Shown here one piece after another: positions 36,566 through 45,664 of a stretch of DNA of 64,000 nucleotides. Position numbers and translations under genes: made by a program. The stretch is from assembly GCA_036001245.1 (NCBI GenBank), contig DASYUL010000133.1, positions 1 through 64,000 of the forward strand. The letters run 5' to 3'. The DNA comes from Gp7-AA6 sp036001245. GTDB taxonomy: Bacteria; Acidobacteriota; Thermoanaerobaculia; UBA5066; Gp7-AA6. The stretch's first letter is position 1; every line of letters begins with the position of its first letter. The notes under the pieces are model-generated. The model was given only the letters and a program-made list of their open reading frames with translations. It made no database searches and had not been told where the DNA came from.

Positions 36566-37195
36566 GTGACGGCGCGAGTCGGGGGATCTGACCCCCTTCG
36601 GGGGGGAGACCCTCACGGATTCGACCCCGCCGACGACTCGGAGCTCGTCCGCGGAATCCTCGCGGGAGACGAGGCGCTCTTCTCGATCCTCGTCCGGCGC
36701 TACCAGACGCGCGTGGTCGCTCACGTCACGCGGATGGTCGGGAGTCGGGAAGACGCTTTCGACCTCGCTCAGGAGATCTTCCTGAAGGTCTTCCAGGCGC
36801 TCGATCGCTACAACCCGGAGTTCAAGTTCTCGACCTGGCTCTTCCGGATCGCGGGCAACGCCGCAATCGACCACCTCCGAAAGCGCCGTCCCCGGACCGT
36901 TCCTCTCGAGATCCCGGATCCCGAGAGCCGGTCGGGCGTCTCAGCGATCGAGCACGAGAGCCCCGGCCTCGATCCGTACGCCGACTTGAGGAACGTCGAG
37001 AGGGGGGAAGCGATCTCCCGGGCCATCGCGGACCTGCCGCCCGAGTTTCGCGAGCTCATCACCCTGCGCCACTTCGGAGGGCTGTCGTACGAGGAGATCG
37101 CCCGGGTGAAGAACATGCCCCTCGGGACGGTCAAGAACAAACTCTTTCGTGCCAGAGTCGTATTGAAGGAACGGTTGGCTGGAGAGTTGTCGTGA
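36566..37195 (+). CDS. ECF-type RNA polymerase sigma factor
   Basis: 209 residues from GTG 36566, the only start near the domain. Region 2 includes LFSILVRRYQTRVV, DLAQEIFLKVFQALDRYN and FSTWLFRIAGNAAIDHLRKR. Region 4 has DLPPEFRELITLRHFGGLSY and GTVKNKLFRARVVLKER. The group is RpoE-like. The Gly/Asp-rich N-terminal 25 residues are encoded over two alternative hairpins. It overlaps the anti-sigma gene by 4 bp, so the two are co-expressed. Confidence 0.94.
   Translation: MTARVGGSDPLRGGDPHGFDPADDSELVRGILAGDEALFSILVRRYQTRVVAHVTRMVGSREDAFDLAQEIFLKVFQALDRYNPEFKFSTWLFRIAGNAAIDHLRKRRPRTVPLEIPDPESRSGVSAIEHESPGLDPYADLRNVERGEAISRAIADLPPEFRELITLRHFGGLSYEEIARVKNMPLGTVKNKLFRARVVLKERLAGELS
36581..36605 (+). 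promoter_or_regulatory. Alternative hairpins at the 5' end of the sigma gene
   Basis: CCCCC (36592-36596) can pair either with GGGGG upstream (36581-36585) or with GGGGG downstream (36601-36605, TTCG loop). The two hairpins exclude each other. A regulatory role is speculative. Confidence 0.25.
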
Positions 37196-37752
37196 ACCTT
37201 TGTCCGCGCCCGTTGGACCCGATCGACGCCGAAGCGGTGGCTTCGGGCGCCGAACCCCCGTTCGCGGCGGACGCGGCCGTCCACGCGGCCGCCTGCGCCA
37301 GCTGTGGGGCGGCGGTCGAGCGCGCGAGCGGCCTCCTGCGGGCCCTGGAGGGGCTTTCGCAGGAGGCGCTGCCGGTTCCCGACCTCGCCGGCCGCGTAAC
37401 CCGGCTTCGGACGTTCTCGCGCCGGGAGCGCCGGACTTACGCCCTCTGGCGGGCTCCGGTCCTCCTTTCGGGAGGGCTCGCCGCCGCGGGGCTCGCGCTC
37501 CTCGTTGCACCCGCGCTGACCGCGGGGGAGCAGGCCGGTCTCGGGGCGGCAGCGCTCGCGCCGCTCCTCGCTTTTGTCCGCTCGCTCGGCCGCTGGGCGT
37601 TCGACCTCGCTCGCGTCACGCCGCCGGCGCTGGACGCCCTGGCCGAGGCGCTCCGCGAGGAACGCTCGCTCGGTCTCGTGACGCTCCTTCTCCTCGCGCC
37701 CACGGCGTTCGGGCTCACGCGGGTGTTCGCCCGGGCGCGAAGCCGCCATTGA
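37192..37752 (+). CDS. Membrane anti-sigma factor with zinc-binding ZAS motif
   Basis: 186 residues from GTG 37192, overlapping the sigma factor stop. The N-terminal region has HAAACASC (H-x3-C-x2-C), the zinc anti-sigma signature. A central helix segment follows, then membrane segments LLSGGLAAAGLALLVAPAL (about 84-102) and LVTLLLLAPTAFGLTRVF near the C-terminus. It should hold the ECF sigma factor inactive at the inner membrane. The signal it senses is unknown. It overlaps the next gene (TTGA). Confidence 0.82.
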   Translation: MNLCPRPLDPIDAEAVASGAEPPFAADAAVHAAACASCGAAVERASGLLRALEGLSQEALPVPDLAGRVTRLRTFSRRERRTYALWRAPVLLSGGLAAAGLALLVAPALTAGEQAGLGAAALAPLLAFVRSLGRWAFDLARVTPPALDALAEALREERSLGLVTLLLLAPTAFGLTRVFARARSRH

Positions 37753-38606
37753 CGATTCGGGCGGCCATCGCGGCGCTCACGCTTCTCTTCGCCTCCGCAG
37801 CCGTCGCTTCGCCCACCGGAATCTCGTCCGTCGGACGCGACGTCGTCGTCTCGGAGAAGGTGCCCGGTCGCGTCGTCGCCGTTGCCGCCGACGTCCGGAT
37901 CGAGAACGCCGTCGCAGGCGACGTCATCGTCTGGGGAGGCGACGTCTCGTTCGGTCCCGCCGGATCCGTCGCGGGGAACCTCTTCGTCGTCGGTGGAACG
38001 GTCCGCGACGTTCCCGGCCGCGCGCTGCCCGTCGCGGGAACGATCGCGACGCCCGGCACTCTTCTCCAGATCTATCTCGCCGAGATGAAGACAGCGCCGT
38101 GGGAACCGGGCGCGCTGTCGCCGGTCGTCTGGGGCCTCCGTCTCCTCGCGCTCTCGGCGTGGCTCGCGATCGCGACGGCGCTCCTCTACTTTTTCGGGTC
38201 TCCGCTCTCGCGCGCGGCAGAGCGCGCGGAATCGAACTGGACGGCGGCGCTCACGGCGGGTGTGCTCGGCGTTCTCACGATCTTCCTCGCGGCCGCCGCG
38301 GCTCTTGCTCTGCTTCCCTCCAGCCTCGCGGTCCCAGTCGCGCTCGCCCTCGGCGCCGCGGCCGTCGCCGCGAAGGTCTTCGGCATGGGCGCGCTCTTCC
38401 TTCTTCTCGGACAGAAACTCCTCGAGAGCTTCTCTCCGGCGCGTCGGCCGGCGGCGCTCGCCCTGGGGTTCGCGGTCCTGGGCGGGCTCTCTCTCCTTCC
38501 GATTGCCGGAGCGATCGTATGGAGCGCGGCGTCCGTTGCCGCGGTCGGGGTGGCGTTCGTATCGCGATTCGGCTCTCCTCGATTCCGCGTCGCGCTCGCC
38601 GCCTGA
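37749..38606 (+). CDS. Membrane protein with bactofilin-like repeat domain
   Basis: 285 residues from TTG 37749. A signal peptide (AAIAALTLLFASAAVA) leads to a short beta-helix-like region (VGRDVVVSEKVPGRVVAVAA, GDVIVWGGDVSFGPAGSV, GNLFVVGGTVRD) resembling polymer-forming/bactofilin repeats. Four hydrophobic helices follow (about 120-280). This arrangement is common in proteins encoded with ECF/anti-sigma pairs. It is presumably part of the envelope signal system; no enzymatic motif is seen. Confidence 0.72.
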   Translation: MTIRAAIAALTLLFASAAVASPTGISSVGRDVVVSEKVPGRVVAVAADVRIENAVAGDVIVWGGDVSFGPAGSVAGNLFVVGGTVRDVPGRALPVAGTIATPGTLLQIYLAEMKTAPWEPGALSPVVWGLRLLALSAWLAIATALLYFFGSPLSRAAERAESNWTAALTAGVLGVLTIFLAAAAALALLPSSLAVPVALALGAAAVAAKVFGMGALFLLLGQKLLESFSPARRPAALALGFAVLGGLSLLPIAGAIVWSAASVAAVGVAFVSRFGSPRFRVALAA

Positions 38607-38616
38607 GCCGCCCCGG

Positions 38617-38645
38617 TTGATCCGGGCGCCTGTGGGCAATAGAGT
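38617..38645 (+). promoter_or_regulatory. Promoter of the 3-hydroxyacyl-CoA dehydrogenase gene
   Basis: TTGATC (38617-38622), a 17-bp spacer, then TAGAGT (38640-38645), 8 bp before the ATG at 38654. It is predicted to give an essentially leaderless transcript. Confidence 0.55.
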
Positions 38646-38653
38646 CGGCCCGG

Positions 38654-39523
38654 ATGTCCCCCCGAACAATCGGCGTCGTCGGAGCCGGACAGATGGGCAA
38701 CGGGATCGCCCACGTCGCGGCGGCCGCGGGGTTCCGCGTCGTGCTCGCCGACGTCGAGGACCGATTCCTCGAGAGAGCGCGCGGCGCGATCGAGAAGAAC
38801 CTCGACCGCGAGGTCGCGAAGGGCAAGCGGTCCGCCGGCGAGAAGGCGGCGGCCCTCGAGCGGATCTCGGTCACCACGGACCTCGGGAGGCTCTCCGCGG
38901 CCGATCTCGTCATCGAAGCGATCGTCGAGGAGCAGGAGGCCAAGAAGGCGCTGTTCCGCCGCCTGGACTCGGTCTGCCCGTCCGGGACGATCTTCGCGTC
39001 CAACACCTCTTCGATCTCGATCACGCGCCTGGCGGCGGCCACGAACCGGCCCGCCCGCTTCATCGGGATGCACTTCATGAATCCGGTTCCCGTCATGGAG
39101 CTCGTCGAAGTCATCCGCGGAATCGCAACGTCCGACGAGACGACCGGCGCGGTCGAAGAGGTGGCGAGGAAGATGGGCAAGACGCCGATCGCCTGCAACG
39201 ACTCGCCGGGCTTCGTCTCGAACCGCGTGCTGATGCCGATGCTGAACGAGGCGATCGAGGCGTTGCGCGAAGGCGTGGGCACCCGCGAAGCGATCGACGG
39301 AATCATGAAGCTCGGCATGAACCATCCGATGGGCCCTTTGACGCTCGCCGACTTCATCGGCCTCGACACGTGCCTCTCGATCCTGCGCGTCCTGCAGGAG
39401 GACTTCGGCGACCCGCGCTACCGCCCGAGCCCGCTCCTCGTGAAGATGGTCGACGCCGGATGGCTCGGTCGCAAGACCGGCAAGGGCTTCTACGACTACC
39501 CGGCCGCGGCGGCCGTGCCGTAA
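38654..39523 (+). CDS. 3-hydroxybutyryl-CoA (3-hydroxyacyl-CoA) dehydrogenase
   Basis: 289 residues, single-domain-pair enzyme of the Hbd/PaaH type, oxidising 3-hydroxyacyl-CoA with NAD. Motifs are GVVGAGQMGNGIAHVAA, LVIEAIVEEQEAKK, FASNTSSISITRLA, GMHFMNPVPVMELVEVI with the catalytic His, NDSPGFVSNRVLMPMLNEAI and GMNHPMGPLTLADFIGLD. The C-terminus has LVKMVDAGWLGRKTGKGFYDY. No other beta-oxidation genes are nearby. Confidence 0.94.
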   Translation: MSPRTIGVVGAGQMGNGIAHVAAAAGFRVVLADVEDRFLERARGAIEKNLDREVAKGKRSAGEKAAALERISVTTDLGRLSAADLVIEAIVEEQEAKKALFRRLDSVCPSGTIFASNTSSISITRLAAATNRPARFIGMHFMNPVPVMELVEVIRGIATSDETTGAVEEVARKMGKTPIACNDSPGFVSNRVLMPMLNEAIEALREGVGTREAIDGIMKLGMNHPMGPLTLADFIGLDTCLSILRVLQEDFGDPRYRPSPLLVKMVDAGWLGRKTGKGFYDYPAAAAVP

Positions 39524-39528
39524 CGACG

Positions 39529-41397
39529 ATGTTCTGCCAGGTCTGCGGCTCGCGAAACCCCGACGACGAGGAGTTCTGCGTCCGCTGCCAGTCGAAGCTC
39601 CTCGTTCTCTCGGGGGTCGGCGTCGTCGAGGCGGGGCGGGACGCGCACGAGGAGATCCCGTTCGACGAGCACCTGCTCGAGCGGATCTCGACGCTCGAGG
39701 AAGTCGTCAAACGGACGGGCGACGCGCTGAAGTCGCTCTTCGAGTCGCTCGGGAACCTCGAGAAGAATCTCTTCGTGGCGCACACGGGCGTGCTCGCGCT
39801 CCAGGAAATGCTCGAGCGGAACGGCGTCATCCGCGCGGAGGAGGTCCGCGGCCTCTGGGAGACGAAGCTCGACGAGCGGATGCAGGCGGTCGAGAAGAAG
39901 GATCGCTTCCTCGAGCGGCGCGACCGGATCTTCGGGCGGTTCTCGGGGGGAAACCGCGAGCAGTTCACGAAACGGCTCCGGGAGGCGGAGTTCGCGCTAC
40001 TCGCGCTCGACGCGGATCGGGGCATCCGCGGGCTCGAAGAGCTCTACAAAGTCGACCGGTCGAACACGGAGCTCGGCTTCTACCTCGCCGAGACCTTCTT
40101 CTCCGCGGGCGACATGGAGCGCGCGTCGGGTTACCTGAAGAAAGTTCTCGCGGTGCAGCCGAATCACTTTGAATCGCTCGTCTACTCCGGAATCGTCGCA
40201 TCGGAAGCGGGGGATACGGACGCGGCGGAAACGTTTCACCGTCGGGCGATCGAACGGCGCTCCGACGCGTTCCTGCCGCACTTCGCGCTCGGCACGCTGT
40301 ACGCCCACGCGTCGCGCTGGGCCGACGCGGAGAAGGAGCTCCTGCAGGCCGTGGAGATCGCGCCCCAGCCCTCGGCGCACGTTCTTCTGGGCAACGTGCT
40401 CCGTGAGAAGGGGGATGTCTCCCGCGCGATTCTGCACTTCGAGGAGGCGCTGAAGCTCCAGCCCGACTCGGAGGAGGCGGTGTTTCAGCTCGGTCTTTGC
40501 CACCTCGAGAAGAATCGGTTGAAGCGCGCGCTCGAATGCTTTCACGACGCGCTGGAAAAGAACCCGCGGAAGCTCGAGTACCAGGAGGCCGTTCGAATTC
40601 TCGAGCGGCGCAAGCTCTATCCGCTCCCCAACGTCGAGGGTCCGGGCGCGGACACGTACCGGCGCGCCGAGGAGGCCGTCTCGCGCGGCACGCTGCGGCG
40701 GGCGCACGAGCTCTACCGGCAGGCGCTCACGGCCGAGCCGGAGAACTCCACCATCCGCATCTCTTACGCCCTTCTCTCCGCTTCTCTCGGGCTGTGGAAA
40801 GAGGCGATCGCGTCGTGTCGCGAGGTGCTCTCGAGGGAGCCCGAGGAGGTGGTCGCGGCGGCGGCGTGCTCGATCCTCTCCGAGTCCCTGCGCGCGGAGG
40901 GGCGGCCCTCCGAAGCGGCTCACGTCGTGCGCGAGTTTCTCGACAGGCATCAGTCGTCGACCGCGCGCGCCGTCGGCTACTACGAGCTCGCGACGAACCT
41001 CGCGGAGTCGGGAGAGGATCTCGACTCCGCTCTCGACTACGCGGGCCGAGCGCTCGCGGCGGCGCCGGAGGAGCTGAAACCGTATCCGCTCGCGGCGCTC
41101 GGCTGGGTCCACTACAAGCGCGAGGAGTTCGACCGCGCCATCGAGTGTCTGCGGCGGTCGAGCGAGCGGGCGGCCGCGCCGACGACGTTCCACCACCTGG
41201 GCCTCGCGTATCTCGCCGCCGGACGGCCCGACGAGGCGAAGGCGGCGTTCCACAAGGCGAAGACGACCGCGCGCGGCGGAAAGCTCGAGGACCGCGTGAT
41301 GCAGCAGGTGCGGAGCAACCTGCGCCTTCTGGAAAAAACCGGACCGCGGAAGAAAGCCGAGGCCGCTCCCAAGGCCAAGGTCCACAGTCACAAATAG
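39529..41397 (+). CDS. Zinc-ribbon TPR protein
   Basis: 622 residues from ATG 39529. The N-terminal zinc ribbon is MFCQVCGSRN...FCVRCQSK (Cys3/6/17/20). A coiled-coil region (about 45-160) follows, then a long TPR array (about 165-620) with units such as LGFYLAETFFSAGDMERASG, HFESLVYSGIVASEAGDTDA, PHFALGTLYAHASRWADAEK and AEEAVSRGTLRRAHELYRQA. There is no signal peptide, so it is cytosolic. It is probably a scaffold; the partner is unknown. It lies 5 bp after the dehydrogenase stop but is unrelated in function. Confidence 0.85.
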   Translation: MFCQVCGSRNPDDEEFCVRCQSKLLVLSGVGVVEAGRDAHEEIPFDEHLLERISTLEEVVKRTGDALKSLFESLGNLEKNLFVAHTGVLALQEMLERNGVIRAEEVRGLWETKLDERMQAVEKKDRFLERRDRIFGRFSGGNREQFTKRLREAEFALLALDADRGIRGLEELYKVDRSNTELGFYLAETFFSAGDMERASGYLKKVLAVQPNHFESLVYSGIVASEAGDTDAAETFHRRAIERRSDAFLPHFALGTLYAHASRWADAEKELLQAVEIAPQPSAHVLLGNVLREKGDVSRAILHFEEALKLQPDSEEAVFQLGLCHLEKNRLKRALECFHDALEKNPRKLEYQEAVRILERRKLYPLPNVEGPGADTYRRAEEAVSRGTLRRAHELYRQALTAEPENSTIRISYALLSASLGLWKEAIASCREVLSREPEEVVAAAACSILSESLRAEGRPSEAAHVVREFLDRHQSSTARAVGYYELATNLAESGEDLDSALDYAGRALAAAPEELKPYPLAALGWVHYKREEFDRAIECLRRSSERAAAPTTFHHLGLAYLAAGRPDEAKAAFHKAKTTARGGKLEDRVMQQVRSNLRLLEKTGPRKKAEAAPKAKVHSHK

Positions 41398-41412
41398 CGA
41401 GGAGACTCTGAC

Positions 41413-41477
41413 GCGCGACCCTGTCGCGCGACCGCGCGAGGAACAATCTTCCGAAGCGCCCTCGCGGCTGCGCGGTC
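41413..41477 (+). other. Hairpin pair upstream of proS
   Basis: A perfect 7-bp hairpin GCGCGAC / GTCGCGC (41413-41429, 3-base loop), immediately followed by an 8-bp stem GACCGCGC / GCGCGGTC (41430-41437 with 41470-41477). There is no T-run, so it is not a standard terminator. The rest of the 152-bp gap has no other clear feature. Confidence 0.45.
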
Positions 41478-41549
41478 ACGAGGAGAATTTGTCAGGTACC
41501 TCGGCTCCGCACCGGGACGGGTCCCCGCTGATAATCTCCCCGCCCAAAC

Positions 41550-43283
41550 ATGCGCTGGTCGAGGTATTTCCTTCAGACCGTCCGTGAGGTGCCGGGCGAT
41601 GCGGAGGCCATCTCCCACATCCTGCTGACGCGGGCCGGGATGATCCGCCGCATCGCCGCGGGCATCTACGCGCTCACTCCGCTCGGCCTTCGGTCGCACC
41701 GGAAGACCGAGATCATCGTGCGCGAGGAGATGGACCGTGCGGGCTGCCTCGAGCTCGAGCTCCCGATCCTCCAGCCGCGCGAGCTCTGGGAGGAGAGCGG
41801 CCGCTGGGGCCGATACGTGTCGGAGGGAATCCTCTTTCACCTCGAAGACCGCAAAGGCGGCGAATACTGCCTGGCGCCGACCGCCGAGGAAGCGGTGACG
41901 TCGCTCGTGCGCGCCGGCGTGACCTCCTACCGCCAGCTCCCCCTGACGCTCTACCAGATCCGGACGAAATTCCGCGACGAGATCCGGCCGCGGTTCGGGC
42001 TGATGCGCGGGCGCGAGTTCCTCATGTACGACGGCTACTCCTTCGACGCCGACGCGGCGGGGCTCGACCGGTCCTACAAGGCGCAGGACGCCGCGTACCG
42101 CCGCATCTTCGAACGGTGCGGGCTCGACTTCACCGTCGTCGAGGCCGATCCCGGCGCGATCGGCGGCAGCGCGTCGCAGGAGTTCATGGTGCTCGCCGAC
42201 ACGGGCGAGGACGCGGTCGCCCGCTGCGCCGCGTGCGGCTACGGGGCGAACGTCGAGAAGGCGGAGACCGGCCGGCGGACGTCCCCCTGGGACGGCGAGT
42301 CTGCCGCGGCGCTCGAAGACGTCGAGACGCCCGGCCGCGGCGGGATCGACGAGGTCGTCGAATTCCTCGGCATCACCGCGTCGCGGATGATCAAGTGCCT
42401 CGTGTACGAGACCGAGAAAGGCGTCGTCGTCGCGCTCCTGCGAGGCGACCTCGACGCGAACGAGATCGCGCTCGCGAACGCGCTCGGGGTGGACAGCCTG
42501 ACGCTCGCCTCCGAGGAGAAAGTCGAGAGGGCGACCGGATCGCCCGGCGGGTACGTCGGTCCGCACCACCTTTCCGGCCGCGGCCTCCGGGTCGTCGCGG
42601 ACGAGTCGATCCGCGGCGCCGTGAACGCCGTCACCGGAGCGGGCCGGCGCGACTGGCACGTCCGCGGACTCTCTCTCGACCGGGATGCTGCCGTGTCGGA
42701 GTGGCTCTCGTTCGCCACGGCGCGCGCGGGCGACCCGTGTCCGCGCTGCGGGAACGCGCTCTCAATCGCGCGGGGGATCGAGGTCGGACACATCTTCAAG
42801 CTCGGCACGAAATACTCCACCGCGATGCGTGCGGAGTTCACGGACGAAAAGGGAGAGACGCGGCCGGTCGTGATGGGCACGTACGGGATCGGGGTCGGCC
42901 GTACGATGGCCTCCGCCGTCGAGCAGCATCACGACGACGACGGGATCGTCTGGCCGCTCGCGCTCGCGCCCTTCGAGATCGAGATCGTTTCCCTGAACCC
43001 GGCCGACGAAGCGGTGCGGCGCGAGGCCGACTCGCTCTACGAAGCGCTCGCCGGCGCGGGGATGGACGTCTTTTACGACGACCGCGACGAGCGGCCGGGC
43101 GTGAAGTTCAAGGACGCGGATCTCCTCGGGTTTCCGATCCGCGTCAACGTCGGAGGACGCGCGCTCAAAGACGGGAAGGTCGAGATCGTGGCCCGCCGCG
43201 GCAAGAGCATCCGCGCCGTGCCGGTCGCCGGCGCCGCGAAGGAAGTCACAGCCCTCCGGGAAGAGCTGGCGAGGCTCCCTTGA
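41550..43283 (+). CDS. proS: Prolyl-tRNA synthetase, bacterial type
   Basis: 577 residues, class II aminoacyl-tRNA synthetase. The core has ALTPLGLRSHRKTEIIVREE, the motif-2 region TKFRDEIRPRFGLMRGREF and motif 3 GTYGIGVGRTMASAVEQHH. An INS editing domain lies at about residues 235-390 (FLGITASRMIKCLVYETEKG, YVGPHHLSGRGLRVVADESI), which clears Ala-tRNA(Pro). The anticodon-binding domain is C-terminal (DERPGVKFKDADLLGFPIRV). TAATCT lies 12 bp before the ATG. Its stop overlaps maeB. Confidence 0.97.
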   Translation: MRWSRYFLQTVREVPGDAEAISHILLTRAGMIRRIAAGIYALTPLGLRSHRKTEIIVREEMDRAGCLELELPILQPRELWEESGRWGRYVSEGILFHLEDRKGGEYCLAPTAEEAVTSLVRAGVTSYRQLPLTLYQIRTKFRDEIRPRFGLMRGREFLMYDGYSFDADAAGLDRSYKAQDAAYRRIFERCGLDFTVVEADPGAIGGSASQEFMVLADTGEDAVARCAACGYGANVEKAETGRRTSPWDGESAAALEDVETPGRGGIDEVVEFLGITASRMIKCLVYETEKGVVVALLRGDLDANEIALANALGVDSLTLASEEKVERATGSPGGYVGPHHLSGRGLRVVADESIRGAVNAVTGAGRRDWHVRGLSLDRDAAVSEWLSFATARAGDPCPRCGNALSIARGIEVGHIFKLGTKYSTAMRAEFTDEKGETRPVVMGTYGIGVGRTMASAVEQHHDDDGIVWPLALAPFEIEIVSLNPADEAVRREADSLYEALAGAGMDVFYDDRDERPGVKFKDADLLGFPIRVNVGGRALKDGKVEIVARRGKSIRAVPVAGAAKEVTALREELARLP

Positions 43284-45544
43284 GGAAGATCACCCGCGAG
43301 GAAGCTCTCGAATACCACTCGCGCGGCCGCAAGGGGAAGATCGAGGTCGTCCCGTCGAAGCCCTGCCGCACGCAGGAGGACCTCTCCCTCGCCTACAGCC
43401 CGGGCGTCGCCGAGCCGTGCCTCGAGATCGCGAAGGACCCCGAGAACGTCTACGAGTACACCGCGAGAGGGAACCTCGTGGCCGTGATCTCGAACGGCAC
43501 GGCGGTCCTCGGCCTCGGAGACATCGGGCCGCTCGCCTCCAAGCCCGTCATGGAGGGAAAGGGCGTCCTCTTCAAGCGCTTCGCCGACATCGACGTCTTC
43601 GACATCGAGGTCGACGCCAAGGAGCCCGCGGCGTTCATCGATACCGTGGCGCGCATCGCTCCGACGTTCGGGGGCATCAACCTCGAGGACGTCAAGGCGC
43701 CCGAGTGCTTCGAGATCGAGGAGGAGCTGAAGAAGCGCCTGAAGATTCCGGTCTTCCACGACGATCAGCACGGCACGGCCATCATTTCGGCGGCGGCGCT
43801 CTTGAACGCGCTCGAGATCGCCGGGAAGGACATCTCGAGAGTGAAGGTCGTGTTTCTCGGAGCCGGCGCCTCGGCGATCGCCTGCGCGAAGCTCTACCTC
43901 GCCTCCGGCGTCCGAAAGGAAAACCTCCGGATGGTGGACAAGTCCGGCGTCATCTACGCCGGTCGCTCGGGAGACATGAATCGGTACAAGGCGCAGTTCG
44001 CGGTCGAGACGAAGGAGCGCACGCTGACCGATGCGCTGGAGGGCGCCGACGTGCTCGTCGGCCTCTCTTCTAAGGGGCTCGTCAAGGGCGAGATGCTGAA
44101 GGGGATGACTCGGGACCCGATCGTCTTCGCCCTCGCCAACCCCGATCCGGAGATTACTCCGGAGGAGGCGAAGGCCGCGCGGCCCGACGTGATCATGGCG
44201 ACCGGCCGCAGCGACTATCCCAACCAGGTCAACAACGTGCTCGGGTTCCCGTTCATCTTCCGCGGCGCGCTGGACGTCCGCGCCACCGAGATCAACGAGG
44301 CGATGAAGAAGGCCGCCTCGCAGGCGCTCGCGGCGCTCGCGAAAATGGACGTGCCCGACTCTGTCTCGAAAGCGTACGGCGGCCAGGAGTTCCGATTCGG
44401 CCGCGAGTACCTGATCCCGAAGCCGTTCGACTATCGCGTGCTCCTGTGGGTCGCGCCGGCGGTCGCCGAAGCGGCGGTGGCTTCCGGCGTCGCGCGAAGG
44501 CCAATCACGGACATGGACGCATACCTGCGGCGGCTCGAGGCGATGCTCTCGCGCGCCCGGGAGGTGATGGGCGTCGTCCTCCGCAAGGCCCGCGAGCACC
44601 CGAAACGGATCGTCTTTCCGGAAGGGGAACATCCCAAGATCCTCCGTGCCGCAAAGATTCTCGTGGAAGAGGGGATCTGCCGGCCGATCCTGCTCGCGCG
44701 CATCGAGGAGGTCGAGTCGATCGCCCGGGAGTTGCAGCTCCCGATGGATCAGATCGAGTTCATCCACTCCCGCTCGTCGCCTCGGCTGCCGGAGTACGCG
44801 CGTCTTCTCGAGGAGCGCCGGCACCGCCGCGGCATGACCGTGGCCGACGCCCTCGAGCACGCCGGATCGCGAAACTTCTTCGGCCCATTGATGCTCGAGG
44901 CGGGAGACGCCGACGGCGTGATCTCGGGCCTGACCCAGCACTATCCCGAGACGATCCGCCCGGCGCTGCAGATCGTCGGCACCGCGCCGGGGGTCCGGCG
45001 GGTCTCGGGGCTCTACGTGCTGATCTTCAAGGACCGCACGTTCTTCTTCGCGGATACGACCGTCAACATCGACCCGACCGCGGAGGACCTCGCGGAGATT
45101 GCCCTGCTCACGGCAGACGCCGTGCGCCGCTTCGATCTCGAGCCGCGGATCGCGATGATTTCCTTCTCGAACTTCGGCTCGAACACGCACCGGAATGCGC
45201 TGAAGGTCGCGCGCGCGGTCGAAATCGTGAAAGCCGCCCGTCCCGACCTGCCGATCGACGGAGAGATGCAGGCCGATTACGCCGTCGTGCCGGAGCTGCT
45301 CGAGGCGGAGTATCCGTGGGCCACCGTGCGGAGGCCCAACGTTCTCATCTTTCCGGACCTCGAGTCGGCCAACGCCGCATACAAGCTCGTCTGGCGACTC
45401 GCCGGCGCCGAGGCGATCGGCCCGATCCTGATGGGCATGAAAAAGCCGGTGCACGTCCTCCAGCGGGCCGTGGACGTCGCCGACATCGTGAACATGGCCG
45501 CGATCGCCGTCGTCGACGCACAGGAGAAGGCGAGGTCGGGGTGA
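43280..45544 (+). CDS. maeB: NADP-dependent malic enzyme with phosphotransacetylase-like domain
   Basis: 754 residues from TTG 43280, overlapping the proS stop. Residues 1-420 form the malic enzyme: DLSLAYSPGVAEPCLEIAKD, GNLVAVISNGTAVLGLGDIG, NLEDVKAPECFEIEEEL, VFHDDQHGTAIISAAALLNA and the NADP fold VVFLGAGASAIACAKLY. Residues 430-754 are a phosphate acetyltransferase-like domain (RIVFPEGEHPKILRAAKIL, FFADTTVNIDPTAEDLAEIA). It decarboxylates malate to pyruvate; the C-terminal domain is usually regulatory, responding to acetyl-CoA. Full length. Confidence 0.96.
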   Translation: MRKITREEALEYHSRGRKGKIEVVPSKPCRTQEDLSLAYSPGVAEPCLEIAKDPENVYEYTARGNLVAVISNGTAVLGLGDIGPLASKPVMEGKGVLFKRFADIDVFDIEVDAKEPAAFIDTVARIAPTFGGINLEDVKAPECFEIEEELKKRLKIPVFHDDQHGTAIISAAALLNALEIAGKDISRVKVVFLGAGASAIACAKLYLASGVRKENLRMVDKSGVIYAGRSGDMNRYKAQFAVETKERTLTDALEGADVLVGLSSKGLVKGEMLKGMTRDPIVFALANPDPEITPEEAKAARPDVIMATGRSDYPNQVNNVLGFPFIFRGALDVRATEINEAMKKAASQALAALAKMDVPDSVSKAYGGQEFRFGREYLIPKPFDYRVLLWVAPAVAEAAVASGVARRPITDMDAYLRRLEAMLSRAREVMGVVLRKAREHPKRIVFPEGEHPKILRAAKILVEEGICRPILLARIEEVESIARELQLPMDQIEFIHSRSSPRLPEYARLLEERRHRRGMTVADALEHAGSRNFFGPLMLEAGDADGVISGLTQHYPETIRPALQIVGTAPGVRRVSGLYVLIFKDRTFFFADTTVNIDPTAEDLAEIALLTADAVRRFDLEPRIAMISFSNFGSNTHRNALKVARAVEIVKAARPDLPIDGEMQADYAVVPELLEAEYPWATVRRPNVLIFPDLESANAAYKLVWRLAGAEAIGPILMGMKKPVHVLQRAVDVADIVNMAAIAVVDAQEKARSG

Positions 45545-45664
45545 TTCTTGTTCCTGTACACTGCCCGCTTCGCACCCTCATCCGGCATTGATCGACCCCG
45601 CGCGAAGGCGATGGCACGCCCGCGCCGACACGCACCGAAATCGATGACGGAATCGGAGACAGAG

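Noticed and set aside
36581..36605. A second intrinsic terminator.
   Set aside because: The CCCCC-TTCG-GGGGG hairpin has no T-tract and lies inside the sigma factor coding region.
41480..41549. A T-box-like or other riboswitch leader before proS.
   Set aside because: There is no T-box core sequence, no specifier loop and no terminator; the gap is too short.
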